A DNA stretch of 64,000 nucleotides from Pelagibius sp040217155 (GTDB lineage Bacteria > Pseudomonadota > Alphaproteobacteria > Kiloniellales > Kiloniellaceae), in NCBI GenBank assembly GCA_040217155.1, contig JAVJNS010000009.1, positions 1 to 64,000 of the forward strand, read 5' to 3'. The notes below the pieces were generated by a model. That model was not told where the DNA came from and did not search any database. It worked only from the letters and a program-made list of their open reading frames with translations. Position 1 is the first letter of the stretch; every line of letters begins with the position of its first letter. Shown here piece after piece: positions 1-7,455 of the stretch. The position numbers and the translations under genes are program-made.

Positions 1-156
1 CCTCGCAGCTCACATAGGAAAAAAGCGCCCCGCTGTTCCGATCACCGCCCCGCATCGCTCTTCCCCTTGCCTCTGATAACTCCCAAATAGGGAATCACGA
101 TTTCCATCGCGCCGCGAGTGCCTTTTTCAGCAGCCTGCTAGGCAATCTCGCGCCAC

Positions 157-984
157 TCACTTTGCGCCGCGAAAGATCCCTAAGATTTCTGTCGCCGGCA
201 GCGCCTCGCGGAGAAAGGTAAAGCGCCCTTCCTCCCTTACCTCGCGGGCGGCTTTGACCACGGCGGCAAGGGCGAAGCGCGACAGCGCGCCACCGATACT
301 GATGCGCTTGACTCCGACATCCGACAGCTGGTCGACGGTGATCGTCGGATCGGCAAAACCCATAACCACGTTTACGGGTTTATTGACGGCGGCGACGACG
401 CTGCGAATTGTCTCCAGGTCCTTAAGTCCAGGGGCATAGAGCACATCCGCGCCGGCCTCTTCGAAGGCCTGCAGCCGCTTCACGGTATCGTCCAGGTCAT
501 CGCGCCCGTGCAGGAGGTTCTCCGCCCGTGCCGTCAGGACAAAAGGAAACGGCAGCGCCTGTGCCGCTTCCACCGCAGCCTGGACCCGTTCCACAGCCAG
601 CTGGAAATCGTAGATCGGCCTGTCCCGGTTGCCGGTCGCGTCCTCGATCGAACCACCGACGGCGCCCGCTTGTGCCGCCAGGCCGATCATCGATGCCGCC
701 GCCACCGGCTCATCGGCGAAACCGTTCTCCAGATCGACGTTTACTGGCAATGACGTCGCGGACGCGATGACGCGGCAATTGTCGAGAACCTCGTCGCCGG
801 TCACCCGGGCGTCCTCGCGACCCAGGACATTGGAAACGCCGAAGCTGGTCGTCGCCAGTGCGGGAAAGCCCAGCGATGCGAGGATCCGCGCCGTACCGGC
901 ATCCCATGGGTTTGGAATGATGAAGGCACCTGGGCCCTCATGCAGGGCTTGAAACGCCACCGCTTTTTCTTGTTGAGTCGCCAT
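157..984 (-). CDS. isocitrate lyase/PEP mutase superfamily protein
   Basis: The 275-residue protein has the alpha/beta barrel signature of the PEP mutase/2-methylisocitrate lyase family: an N-terminal IPNPWDAGTARIL stretch, VDLENGF in the metal-binding region, GGSIEDATG, and a TARAEN segment followed by a barrel strand with GADVLYAPG. Family members cleave or form C-C or C-P bonds next to a carboxylate using Mg2+. The KKCGH catalytic loop of true isocitrate lyases is absent, so oxaloacetate-decarboxylase-like or PEP-mutase-like chemistry is more likely; the substrate cannot be told. The ATG is preceded by a GAGAAG ribosome site. It stands alone, and nothing nearby suggests phosphonate metabolism. 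Confidence 0.85.
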   Translation of the reverse strand: MATQQEKAVAFQALHEGPGAFIIPNPWDAGTARILASLGFPALATTSFGVSNVLGREDARVTGDEVLDNCRVIASATSLPVNVDLENGFADEPVAAASMIGLAAQAGAVGGSIEDATGNRDRPIYDFQLAVERVQAAVEAAQALPFPFVLTARAENLLHGRDDLDDTVKRLQAFEEAGADVLYAPGLKDLETIRSVVAAVNKPVNVVMGFADPTITVDQLSDVGVKRISIGGALSRFALAAVVKAAREVREEGRFTFLREALPATEILGIFRGAK

Positions 985-1214
985 GTCACTTCTCTTTCGC
1001 CGTCGATTATTGGGTCGGCCGCCGGGACTCCGAAGTCGGGCAGCGCCACATCAGAACCAAAATCGACTCCCGAAGTCGTTCTGTCCAACGCATATTTCCG
1101 ATAGGCCGCATCAGGAACGGGAATGTCCTGAGCGTCGACGGAACCCAAGCCTTCACCGCGATCATGGCACAGGGAAGCTTCTGCGGTACTGCGGAATCGC
1201 CGTTGGATGCTCCG

Positions 1215-1424
1215 TCAGCTGATCACTTCGCAGCGGCGCCAGAGTTTCGCCTCGCCGCCACCGACGGAGACAAGAACTTCTTCGTCGTTCAACTGCTGCA
1301 TGTCGATCTTCACCACCGCGCCGGGATCGCCCTCCGGCACGACAGAGGAGAAAGTGTGACGCCTGTAGTCGTCGATCGCCACGCCCGCGGCCGCAATCCC
1401 TTTAAGACTCCTCTGACCAATCAT
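1215..1424 (-). CDS. small hypothetical protein (69 aa)
   Basis: This short reading frame encodes 69 residues without a signal peptide or membrane segment. The ATG has a well-placed GGGAGAC ribosome site about nine bases upstream, which is the main reason to believe it. The product is mixed charged/hydrophobic (KIDMQQLNDEEVLVSVGGGEAKLW) and I recognise no family. It lies between the PEP-mutase-family gene and another small unknown gene on the same strand, with gaps over 100 bases on both sides, so it is probably transcribed alone. It could still be a chance frame. Confidence 0.5.
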   Translation of the reverse strand: MIGQRSLKGIAAAGVAIDDYRRHTFSSVVPEGDPGAVVKIDMQQLNDEEVLVSVGGGEAKLWRRCEVIS

Positions 1425-1555
1425 CGCTGTCTCCCGCTATCCAGGGACCGAATTCGGTCCAACAGATCCACGCCCGGTCGCTATCCGAAGCGGGCCGTTT
1501 CTGTCCGGTAGAGTCTTCACGGACGGCCGCGGAAAAGTCCCGGCCGGGAACGGAT

Positions 1556-1897
1556 TTAGTGGTCGGCGCGGTGCAGCACCTTGTCGGCAAGGCCGGTGTC
1601 GTAGGCCAGCGCTTCCGCGCTCAGCATCGCCCCCATGGGAAACATCGATCGCAGCAGGCCCTTGCGCTCCAGGACCGCGAAGACATTGGCGTTGGAGAGG
1701 CCGCTGGCGTCGCGGGCCAGCACCACGGCGTCGCCGACATGGAAGTGGTTGCCGTGCGCCGACGGGAAATTGCTGACCATCACGCTGCCTTCCTCGTCGC
1801 CCGGCTGGGCGTGATTGGGGCTGCGCGCCATCTGTTGCAGGAGCACCAGGGTCTTCGACTGCAGGGCATTCAGCTTGAGCGGGTTCTTCTTAGCCAT
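1556..1897 (-). CDS. conserved-looking hypothetical protein (113 aa)
   Basis: The protein has a lysine-rich start (MAKKNPLKLNALQ), then a helix-like segment, a glycine/histidine motif (SAHGNHFHVGDAVVLARD) and a C-terminal hydrophobic part. It has no signal peptide or transmembrane helix and is probably a small soluble cytosolic protein. The amino-acid use looks like a real protein rather than a GC-frame shadow. I cannot name a domain. It lies 55 bases downstream of the phosphatase gene on the same strand and may be cotranscribed with it. The ribosome site upstream of the ATG is weak. Confidence 0.6.
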   Translation of the reverse strand: MAKKNPLKLNALQSKTLVLLQQMARSPNHAQPGDEEGSVMVSNFPSAHGNHFHVGDAVVLARDASGLSNANVFAVLERKGLLRSMFPMGAMLSAEALAYDTGLADKVLHRADH

Positions 1898-1952
1898 GAC
1901 CGAGGCATAGCGCGCGAGGGCACTCTCGCCAAGAGGAAGATTTGATGGCGGG

Positions 1953-2534
1953 CTAAACCTCGCCCATTTCCACTTCCCGATGGCGCCCGAGCCGCGTCAT
2001 CTGGTCGACGAACCCGGGATCCTGCTCGATCTGATGCCTGTAGTGTCTGCGCAGCGCCGCCGTCAGCCTGCCTCCACGTCCAAGCAGTCCGTCGGCATAG
2101 TCGACCATGATGGAATTGGGCCAGGCTTGCGGGCGGATATCCCGTAGCCGGGCAAAGAGCCTGTCCTCTGTTTCCTTCGGATAGACCTGTGCCAGGAGTG
2201 AAAGCATCGCCGCCGTCGACCGTGACACGCCCATGTGACAATGCACCAGAAGGTGTCCCTCCGCGCGGCTGTCGCGCGATGCCGCGAGGTCCGCACCGAA
2301 CCGCAGAATCTGGGCTACATGTTCGGGTTGGGGCATGACCTTTCCATCGATCGGTTCAATGATGTCGTGGAACTGCAGCGTCGTCCGGTGATGGCTGCCG
2401 TAGTTCTTAAAAGCTTCAATCTCCCGCCACCCAGGATCGATCAAAGACAGAACGTGCGTGACCTTCCTCGCGCCTTGGTCCGGCAGCTCTTCGATGCCGC
2501 AGACGGTCAGTACAGAGATTGAAATCGGCTTCAC
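1953..2534 (-). CDS. tyrosine/dual-specificity phosphatase-like protein
   Basis: The sequence carries the Cys-based phosphatase loop HCHMGVSRS, with nucleophile C99 and phosphate-binding R105 counted from the chosen GTG start. It is followed by a helical C-terminal part typical of alphaproteobacterial DSP-like proteins. The HVLSLIDPG strand near residues 27-35 and a likely acid in LQFHDIIEP fit the fold. The frame stays open to an upstream start at 2645, but homology-like sequence begins only at VKPISISVL, where a GTG follows a GGA-containing site, so 193 residues are preferred. The substrate is unknown. The gene lies downstream of asd on the same strand. Confidence 0.75.
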   Translation of the reverse strand: MKPISISVLTVCGIEELPDQGARKVTHVLSLIDPGWREIEAFKNYGSHHRTTLQFHDIIEPIDGKVMPQPEHVAQILRFGADLAASRDSRAEGHLLVHCHMGVSRSTAAMLSLLAQVYPKETEDRLFARLRDIRPQAWPNSIMVDYADGLLGRGGRLTAALRRHYRHQIEQDPGFVDQMTRLGRHREVEMGEV

Positions 2535-2658
2535 TGAGAATGTCCATAGGTCGGGTGCAAAGGCGTAGTCGTGGCGACGACGAAGTTGGAATCGATTGCC
2601 GCCGCTCCTGGAACGCGCGGGCAAGGTCGCCCGGCGTCCCTTCAAGTCTTGTCGGAGA

Positions 2659-3672
2659 CTACAGGTAGTCCTTCACCAGTGTCTCGGCGATCTGCACGGT
2701 GTTAAGCGCCGCGCCCTTGCGCAGATTGTCCGACACCACCCAGAGCGACAGGCCGTTCTCCACCGTAGGATCGCTGCGGATACGACTGACATAGACCGCG
2801 TCCTCGCCGGCGCACTCCGCTGGGGTGACGTAGCCTTCGTCGGCGCGGTGGTCGATGACGACGACACCGTCCTGCGCCTTCAACGCGGCACGTGCCGACT
2901 TTTCGTCGATTGGATTCTCGAATTCGATGGTGAGCGCCTCGGCATGGCCGATAAAGATTGGCACGCGCACGCAGGTCGCTGTCAGCTTGATCGCCGGATC
3001 GAGAATCTTCTTGGTTTCGGCCATCATCTTCCACTCTTCTTTGGTGTAGCCGTCGTCCATGAAAACGTCGATGTGGGGAATCACGTTGAAGGCGATCTGC
3101 TTGGTAAACTGCTCGGGCTTTACCGGCTCGTTCACATAGATGCCGCGGGTCTGGTTGAACAACTCGTCCATGGCGTCCTTGCCGGAACCGGAAGTCGACT
3201 GGTAGGTCGCCACCACGACTCGCTTGATCCTGGCCAGCTCGTGCAGCGGCTTCAGCGCCACCACCATCTGGATGGTCGAGCAGTTGGGGTTGGCAATGAT
3301 GTTGCGCTTGCCGTAGCCGGCCAGCGCCTGGGGATTGACCTCGGGCACCACCAGCGGCACATCCGGGTCCATGCGGAACTGCGAGGTGTTGTCGACCACC
3401 ACCGCGCCTTTCTTGGCCGCCCGGGGCGAGAACTCCGCCGACACCTTGGCGCCCGGCGAGGAGAACACGATGTCGGTGCCCTTGAAGTCGAACCTGGCCA
3501 GGTCCTGCACCTTGACCACGTCGTCTTCCCCGAATGAAATCTCGCTGCCGACCGAGCGCTCGGAAGCCAAGGCCGCGATGTCATCTATCGGGAATTCCCG
3601 CTCGGCGAGCGTCTTCATCATCTCGCGACCGACGGCGCCGGTCGCGCCGACAACTGCTACTTTGTATCCCAT
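2659..3672 (-). CDS. asd: aspartate-semialdehyde dehydrogenase
   Basis: This enzyme makes aspartate semialdehyde from aspartyl phosphate with NADPH, feeding lysine/diaminopimelate, threonine and methionine synthesis. The 337 residues match the family. The N-terminal VAVVGATGAVGREMM is the nucleotide-binding turn, the catalytic Cys is in NPNCSTIQMV, SSPGAKVSAEFSP and VVDNTSQFRMDPDVPLV are conserved, and the histidine in GHAEALTIEFE is the likely general base. It is in single copy here, 118 bases from the divergent DUF962 gene. Other diaminopimelate and methionine genes (dapF, metA) occur in this window but not in one operon. Confidence 0.97.
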   Translation of the reverse strand: MGYKVAVVGATGAVGREMMKTLAEREFPIDDIAALASERSVGSEISFGEDDVVKVQDLARFDFKGTDIVFSSPGAKVSAEFSPRAAKKGAVVVDNTSQFRMDPDVPLVVPEVNPQALAGYGKRNIIANPNCSTIQMVVALKPLHELARIKRVVVATYQSTSGSGKDAMDELFNQTRGIYVNEPVKPEQFTKQIAFNVIPHIDVFMDDGYTKEEWKMMAETKKILDPAIKLTATCVRVPIFIGHAEALTIEFENPIDEKSARAALKAQDGVVVIDHRADEGYVTPAECAGEDAVYVSRIRSDPTVENGLSLWVVSDNLRKGAALNTVQIAETLVKDYL

Positions 3673-3790
3673 AATCCGCTACCTATGTGCCTTTCGCTTC
3701 TGCTGTTGTAGGCTGTCCGGCGTTAGCCGGCCCGCAAATCCGCCGTCCCGAGCGGTGCAAAGGGGCCCGCCCAGAACGGTAAAACTTCCT

Positions 3791-4117
3791 ATGAGCAGTG
3801 ACCCGATGCCCCGCTCCGCGAACTACCGCGAGTTCTGGCCGCGCTATCTCGATGAGCACCGCCGGGAGCCGACCCGGCAACTGCATTTCGCCGGCACCTG
3901 CCTCGGCCTCTTTCTGCTGGCCGGTGCCATCGCCTCGGGCAACTGGTGGCTGGCGCTGGCTGCGGTGATCAGCGGCTATGCCTTCGCCTGGGTCGCCCAC
4001 GCCTTCATCGAGCGCAATCGTCCGGCCACCTTCACGCACCCCTGGTGGTCCTTCATCAGCGATTTCCGGATGCTTCTCACATGGTTGGCCGGAACGCTGC
4101 CTGCAAGCGGAACCTGA
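3791..4117 (+). CDS. DUF962/Mpo1-like membrane protein
   Basis: The 108-residue protein has the DUF962 (Mpo1/YGL010w-like) pattern: YLDEHRREPTRQLHFAGT at the start, two hydrophobic segments (about residues 35-75), then ERNRPATFTHPWWSFISDFRML. Eukaryotic Mpo1 is an Fe-dependent dioxygenase in 2-hydroxy fatty acid breakdown, and the conserved histidines seen here fit a metal site. Activity in bacteria is inferred only. The ATG at 3791 is chosen because family similarity begins directly after it, although the frame is open far upstream. It is divergent from asd. Confidence 0.85.
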   Translation: MSSDPMPRSANYREFWPRYLDEHRREPTRQLHFAGTCLGLFLLAGAIASGNWWLALAAVISGYAFAWVAHAFIERNRPATFTHPWWSFISDFRMLLTWLAGTLPASGT

Positions 4118-4211
4118 GGCCGTGCCGCGCGGCACGTGGCGCTGTGTGGCGGGCCGCAAGGCTCTGCCTTCTTGTATTTCGCCCTGTCTTTTCGTGGCGG
4201 CCCCCAAGAAG

Positions 4212-4237
4212 AAAGGCCGCCCAGAGGGACGGCCTTT
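4212..4237 (-). terminator. hairpin terminator of the small secreted protein gene
   Basis: The arms AAAGGCCG and CGGCCTTT enclose ten bases, and the minus strand continues TTTCTTCTT after the stem. It sits 24 bases past the stop of the gene ending at 4262. Confidence 0.65.
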
Positions 4238-4261
4238 GGTAACGTCCATGGGTGTTCGCGC

Positions 4262-4444
4262 CTAGTTCTTGGCAGTCTCCGCAGCGGTCGTGGCGACCGG
4301 CGTCGACTGTTCGGCGTCTGCGGTCACGACTGGTTTCGAGCTCTGAGCCGTCTGTCCATAGCTGCAGCCGCCGGCGGCAAAAGCCGAACTGGCGAAGCCT
4401 GCGACGCCTGCCGCAACCATAAAGACGGTAAGTGTCTTTTTCAT
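4262..4444 (-). CDS. small secreted protein (60 aa)
   Basis: A perfect ribosome site (AGGAGAG) precedes the ATG at 4444. The product begins MKKTLTVFMVAAGVAGFASSAFA, a textbook Sec signal peptide with an AFA cleavage site. The mature part is about 37 residues, starts AGGCSYGQ and is rich in Thr, Ala, Ser and Val. One cysteine remains after cleavage; there is no clear lipobox. The function is unknown. It follows leuB by 108 bases on the same strand and has its own terminator. Similar tiny AAGGCSYG-type periplasmic proteins recur in alphaproteobacteria, but I cannot name the family. Confidence 0.75.
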   Translation of the reverse strand: MKKTLTVFMVAAGVAGFASSAFAAGGCSYGQTAQSSKPVVTADAEQSTPVATTAAETAKN

Positions 4445-4552
4445 TTTACTCTCTCCTACTGGAGTCTTCGAGCAGGCCAAGACTTTAGTCCGCCAGCCCG
4501 CCGCCGTCAATTGACCGCTTCGTGGCCCGAAAACCCAAAAATTCACCGGCTC

Positions 4553-5665
4553 TTAGGCCGCCCGCTCGTCCAGCGCCGCCAGCACGGCATCGCCCATCTC
4601 GCTGGTCGAGACCACCGCCTGGCCTGGCTTGGCGATATCGCCGGTGCGCTTGCCGGCGGCCAGAACGTCCTGCACCGCCTGCTCGATGAGGTCGGCCTCG
4701 TCGCCCAGATCGAAGGAGTAGCGCAGCATCATGGCGAAGCTCAGAAGGGTGGCCAGGGGATTGGCCTTGTTCTGGCCGGCGATGTCCGGCGCCGAGCCAT
4801 GCACCGGCTCATAGAGCGCCGCCCGCCTGCCGGCCGCATCGGTATCGCCAAGCGAGGCCGAGGGCAGCATGCCGAGCGAGCCGGTCAGCATAGCCGCGGC
4901 ATCGGAGAGAATATCGCCGAACAGATTGTCGGTGACGATGACATCGAACTGCTTGGGACTGCGTACCAGCTGCATGGCGCAGTTGTCCGCGTACATATGA
5001 CTGAGTTCGACGTCCGGATACTCGCTGCTGTGCAGCTTGGTGACCTCGTCGCGCCACAAAACACCGGATTCCATGACGTTGGCCTTCTCGACCGAGCAAA
5101 GGCGATTGCCGCGCTTCTTGGCCAGGTCGAAGGCGACACGGGCAACCCGCTGAATCTCCGGCGTCGTGTAGACCTGAGTGTTGATGCCGCGGCGCGTGCC
5201 GTCGGGCAGCGTTTCAATGCCGCGCGGGGTGCCGAAATACACTCCGCCGGTCAACTCCCGCACGATCATGATGTCGAGGCCGGCGACCAGTTCCGGCTTC
5301 AAGCTGGAGGAGTCGACCAGGGCGTCGAAGCACAGCGCGGGGCGCAGATTGGCGAAAAGCACCATGTCCTTGCGCAACCGCAGCAGACCGCGCTCAGGCT
5401 TCTGCTCGAAGGGCAGATCGTCCCACTTCGGTCCACCGACCGCGCCCAGCAAGACGGCATCGACGTTTATCGCCTTTTCCACCGTGGCGTCGCTGACCGG
5501 CGCGCCTTCGGCATCGATGGCGGCACCGCCGACGAGACCTTCCTCGACGTCGAAGCCGACCGAACGGCGCCTGTCCATCCAGTCGATGACGCGGCCGACC
5601 TGGGTCATGGCTTCCGGGCCGATTCCGTCACCCGGCAGAACCAGCAGTTTCTTGTTTGACGCCAT
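4553..5665 (-). CDS. leuB: 3-isopropylmalate dehydrogenase
   Basis: LeuB oxidises and decarboxylates 3-isopropylmalate with NAD+ in leucine synthesis. The 370 residues include LLVLPGDGIGPEAM at the start, RELTGGVYFGTPRG, the VEKANVMESG segment, the metal-binding VTDNLFGDILSDAAAML and the NAD-binding EPVHGSAPDIAGQNKANPLA. The start at 5665 follows a strong GGAGGAGA site; a longer open frame upstream adds 20 residues without family character. It is the last leu gene on this strand, 179 bases after leuD. Confidence 0.97.
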   Translation of the reverse strand: MASNKKLLVLPGDGIGPEAMTQVGRVIDWMDRRRSVGFDVEEGLVGGAAIDAEGAPVSDATVEKAINVDAVLLGAVGGPKWDDLPFEQKPERGLLRLRKDMVLFANLRPALCFDALVDSSSLKPELVAGLDIMIVRELTGGVYFGTPRGIETLPDGTRRGINTQVYTTPEIQRVARVAFDLAKKRGNRLCSVEKANVMESGVLWRDEVTKLHSSEYPDVELSHMYADNCAMQLVRSPKQFDVIVTDNLFGDILSDAAAMLTGSLGMLPSASLGDTDAAGRRAALYEPVHGSAPDIAGQNKANPLATLLSFAMMLRYSFDLGDEADLIEQAVQDVLAAGKRTGDIAKPGQAVVSTSEMGDAVLAALDERAA

Positions 5666-5812
5666 GCTTGCGTCTCCTCCTCTTAGAAATTCCGGCCCTC
5701 GCGGGCAGGATGTCTGTTGTATCAATTTCTTGAATGCCGGCCTTTAAGCTGGGCAGCGGGACAGGGGGCCGCACCGTCTGGCCCGGCGCCGGAGCGCCCG
5801 GGCGGCACCCCC

Positions 5813-5854
5813 CGCTCTAGAGGCCCCGCGCTAGAGGTCCCGCCCTAGAGCCAG
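5813..5854. repeat. three tandem 14-bp repeats at the leuD stop codon
   Basis: The units are CGCTCTAGAGGCCC, CGCGCTAGAGGTCC and CGCCCTAGAGCCAG, read on the plus strand. The third contains the leuD stop codon (CTA, TAG on the minus strand). It looks like a small tandem duplication of the gene end. Confidence 0.7.
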
Positions 5855-6450
5855 GGCTGGCTCGTCTTGCGGGCGTCCTCGTAGTTCGCGATCTTGTCGG
5901 CTTTTTCCAGGGTCAAGCCGATATCGTCGAGGCCGTTCAGCAGGCAGTGCCTGCGGAAGGGATCCAGGTCGAACTTGACGGTGCCGCCATCTGGTCCGGC
6001 GATCTCCTGCTTCTCCAGGTCCACCGTGACAACCGCATTGGCGCCGCGCGCGGCATCGTCCATCAGAAGGTCGACCTGCTCCTGAGGCAGGACGATGGGC
6101 AGAATGCCGTTCTTGAAGCAGTTGTTGTAGAAGATATCGGCGAAGCTCGGCCCGATGATGCAGCGGATGCCGGCGTCCAGCAGCGCCCAGGGTGCGTGCT
6201 CGCGGCTGGAGCCGCAGCCGAAATTTTCGCCCACCACCAGGATCTGAGCGTTCTTGTAGGCCGCTTGATCGAGCACAAAGCCTTCCTTCGGCTTGCCGTT
6301 CTCATCGAAACGCATTTCATAAAACAGGCCCTTGGAGAGCCCGGTGCGCTGCACCGTCTTCAGGAACTGCTTGGGGATGATCATGTCGGTGTCGACATTG
6401 ACCTGCGGCAGAGGCGCCGCAACGCCCGTAAGGGTAGTGAACTTGTCCAT
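5845..6450 (-). CDS. leuD: 3-isopropylmalate dehydratase small subunit
   Basis: LeuD pairs with LeuC (10330-11733) to isomerise 2- to 3-isopropylmalate. The 201 residues have VDTDMIIPKQFLKTV near the start and NFGCGSSREHAPWALLDAGIRCIIGPSFADIFYNNCFKNGILPI in the swivel domain, both diagnostic. The start is the ATG at 6450 behind GGAGGTC; an open frame runs about 36 codons further upstream without similarity. Oddly, it is separated from leuC by about 3.9 kb containing metA and two cell-wall genes. A terminator-like hairpin lies about 100 bases upstream, so leuD probably has its own promoter. Confidence 0.96.
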   Translation of the reverse strand: MDKFTTLTGVAAPLPQVNVDTDMIIPKQFLKTVQRTGLSKGLFYEMRFDENGKPKEGFVLDQAAYKNAQILVVGENFGCGSSREHAPWALLDAGIRCIIGPSFADIFYNNCFKNGILPIVLPQEQVDLLMDDAARGANAVVTVDLEKQEIAGPDGGTVKFDLDPFRRHCLLNGLDDIGLTLEKADKIANYEDARKTSQPWL

Positions 6451-6548
6451 CGATCTGCGTGACCTCCTTGACGGCGGCCGGCCAGAACAAGGTACTGATG
6501 CCGGACGCCGGACGCGGATCATAGGAAATCCGGCGTAAAGGTCAAAAC

Positions 6549-6572
6549 CTTGCTGCATTCGCCGGCAGCAAG
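6549..6572 (-). terminator. probable terminator after the DUF882 gene
   Basis: Perfect 8-base arms CTTGCTGC and GCAGCAAG enclose an 8-base loop, and the minus strand continues GTTTTG. It lies 82 bases past the stop at 6655 and upstream of leuD. Confidence 0.5.
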
Positions 6573-6654
6573 ATTTCGCAGCGGTCTTTTAAACAGACCT
6601 CCACGCGCTCAGGTGGGACAAGAAATAGGCGTGACGTCCTAGACGTCCTAAGGC

Positions 6655-7242
6655 TTAGGAGCCCCAGCGCCGCACCCGGCCGGTGTCGACGTGGACAAAT
6701 CCCGACTTGCTGTAAAGGCCGACGCCGCCGGCTTGCAGGGCCAGCGCTGTCTTATGCAGAGCGAGCAAATCACGGTCCGGCAAGCGGACGTCGGTGGCCA
6801 TCCCGCGCATGTGCAGGGAACGCTTGGCGACGCCGTTGCTGTTGGCGGCCAGGTTGGCATTGGTCTTGGGCGAGCGGTAGCCGGAAATGAGTTCGAAGGG
6901 CGCCTCGCTGTCCATGCGCCGGCGCAGGGTAAAGAGCAGGTCGAGGAGCTGAGGGTCCATGTCCCAAACCTCGCCGCTGCGCCAGTCGCGCAGCACGGTG
7001 TTCAGCACCTGCAAGCCGTCCGGCTGAAGAATGTTGTCGCGCACATAGGTGGCGGCGACCTCCTCACCGGTGTGCAGCGAGCGAAAGGCTAGGCTCCGCG
7101 TGTCCGGCAGCGCCGTGGCCGCGACAGCGACCTTCGGAATCAGAGTCGTGGTGGCCAGGGCCGCGGCTCCAGCCGCGGCGCCGGTCAGAAAATTGCGGCG
7201 CGCCAGCGCGCCGGCCAAGGAAGGGTAAGCCCTTTGGTGCAT
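6655..7242 (-). CDS. DUF882/M15-type peptidoglycan peptidase-like protein, Tat-exported
   Basis: The 195-residue protein starts with an exported leader containing RRNFLTGAAAGAAALATTTL, a twin-arginine-like signal. The mature part has the DUF882 (YcbK/MepK-like) zinc peptidase pattern: ISGYRSPKTNANL and SLHMRGMATDVRLPD, where His and Asp are expected metal ligands, then a C-terminal GFVHVDTGRVRRWG. MepK-type enzymes cut 3-3 peptidoglycan crosslinks. That fits its place just downstream of an L,D-transpeptidase, the enzyme that makes such crosslinks. The gap to that gene is 213 bases and holds a hairpin, so cotranscription is doubtful. Confidence 0.88.
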   Translation of the reverse strand: MHQRAYPSLAGALARRNFLTGAAAGAAALATTTLIPKVAVAATALPDTRSLAFRSLHTGEEVAATYVRDNILQPDGLQVLNTVLRDWRSGEVWDMDPQLLDLLFTLRRRMDSEAPFELISGYRSPKTNANLAANSNGVAKRSLHMRGMATDVRLPDRDLLALHKTALALQAGGVGLYSKSGFVHVDTGRVRRWGS

Positions 7243-7405
7243 GCTGCCTCAGGTCCTCTTGCAGCGGGTCGATGCTTGAATCCGCTCGAGCTTGCGCCCC
7301 CAATGACGAACGGACTGTTAACGAGTACACGCTTCGCGGGACCGAAGCAACGAAAGACAGCCTAGACGCCGGGAATCGCTGTCTTTTACGACACAAGCAA
7401 GACGG

Positions 7406-7431
7406 CCGGCAGGGCGGTTTATTCCTGCCGG
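7406..7431. terminator. hairpin after the L,D-transpeptidase gene
   Basis: Perfect 8-base arms CCGGCAGG and CCTGCCGG enclose a 10-base loop, 24 bases past the transpeptidase stop. The T-run (GTTTTAG) is on the plus side, so its strength on the minus strand is uncertain. Confidence 0.45.
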
Positions 7432-7455
7432 TTTTAGGGTCGAAGTTGCGATTGG

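Noticed and set aside
4136..5659. Long open frame on the plus strand opposite leuB
   Set aside because: It is the antisense shadow of leuB in GC-rich DNA; the translation is Arg/Gly/His-rich without any domain.
5813..5854. CRISPR-like array
   Set aside because: Repeats are contiguous 14-mers without spacers; no cas genes exist in the window.
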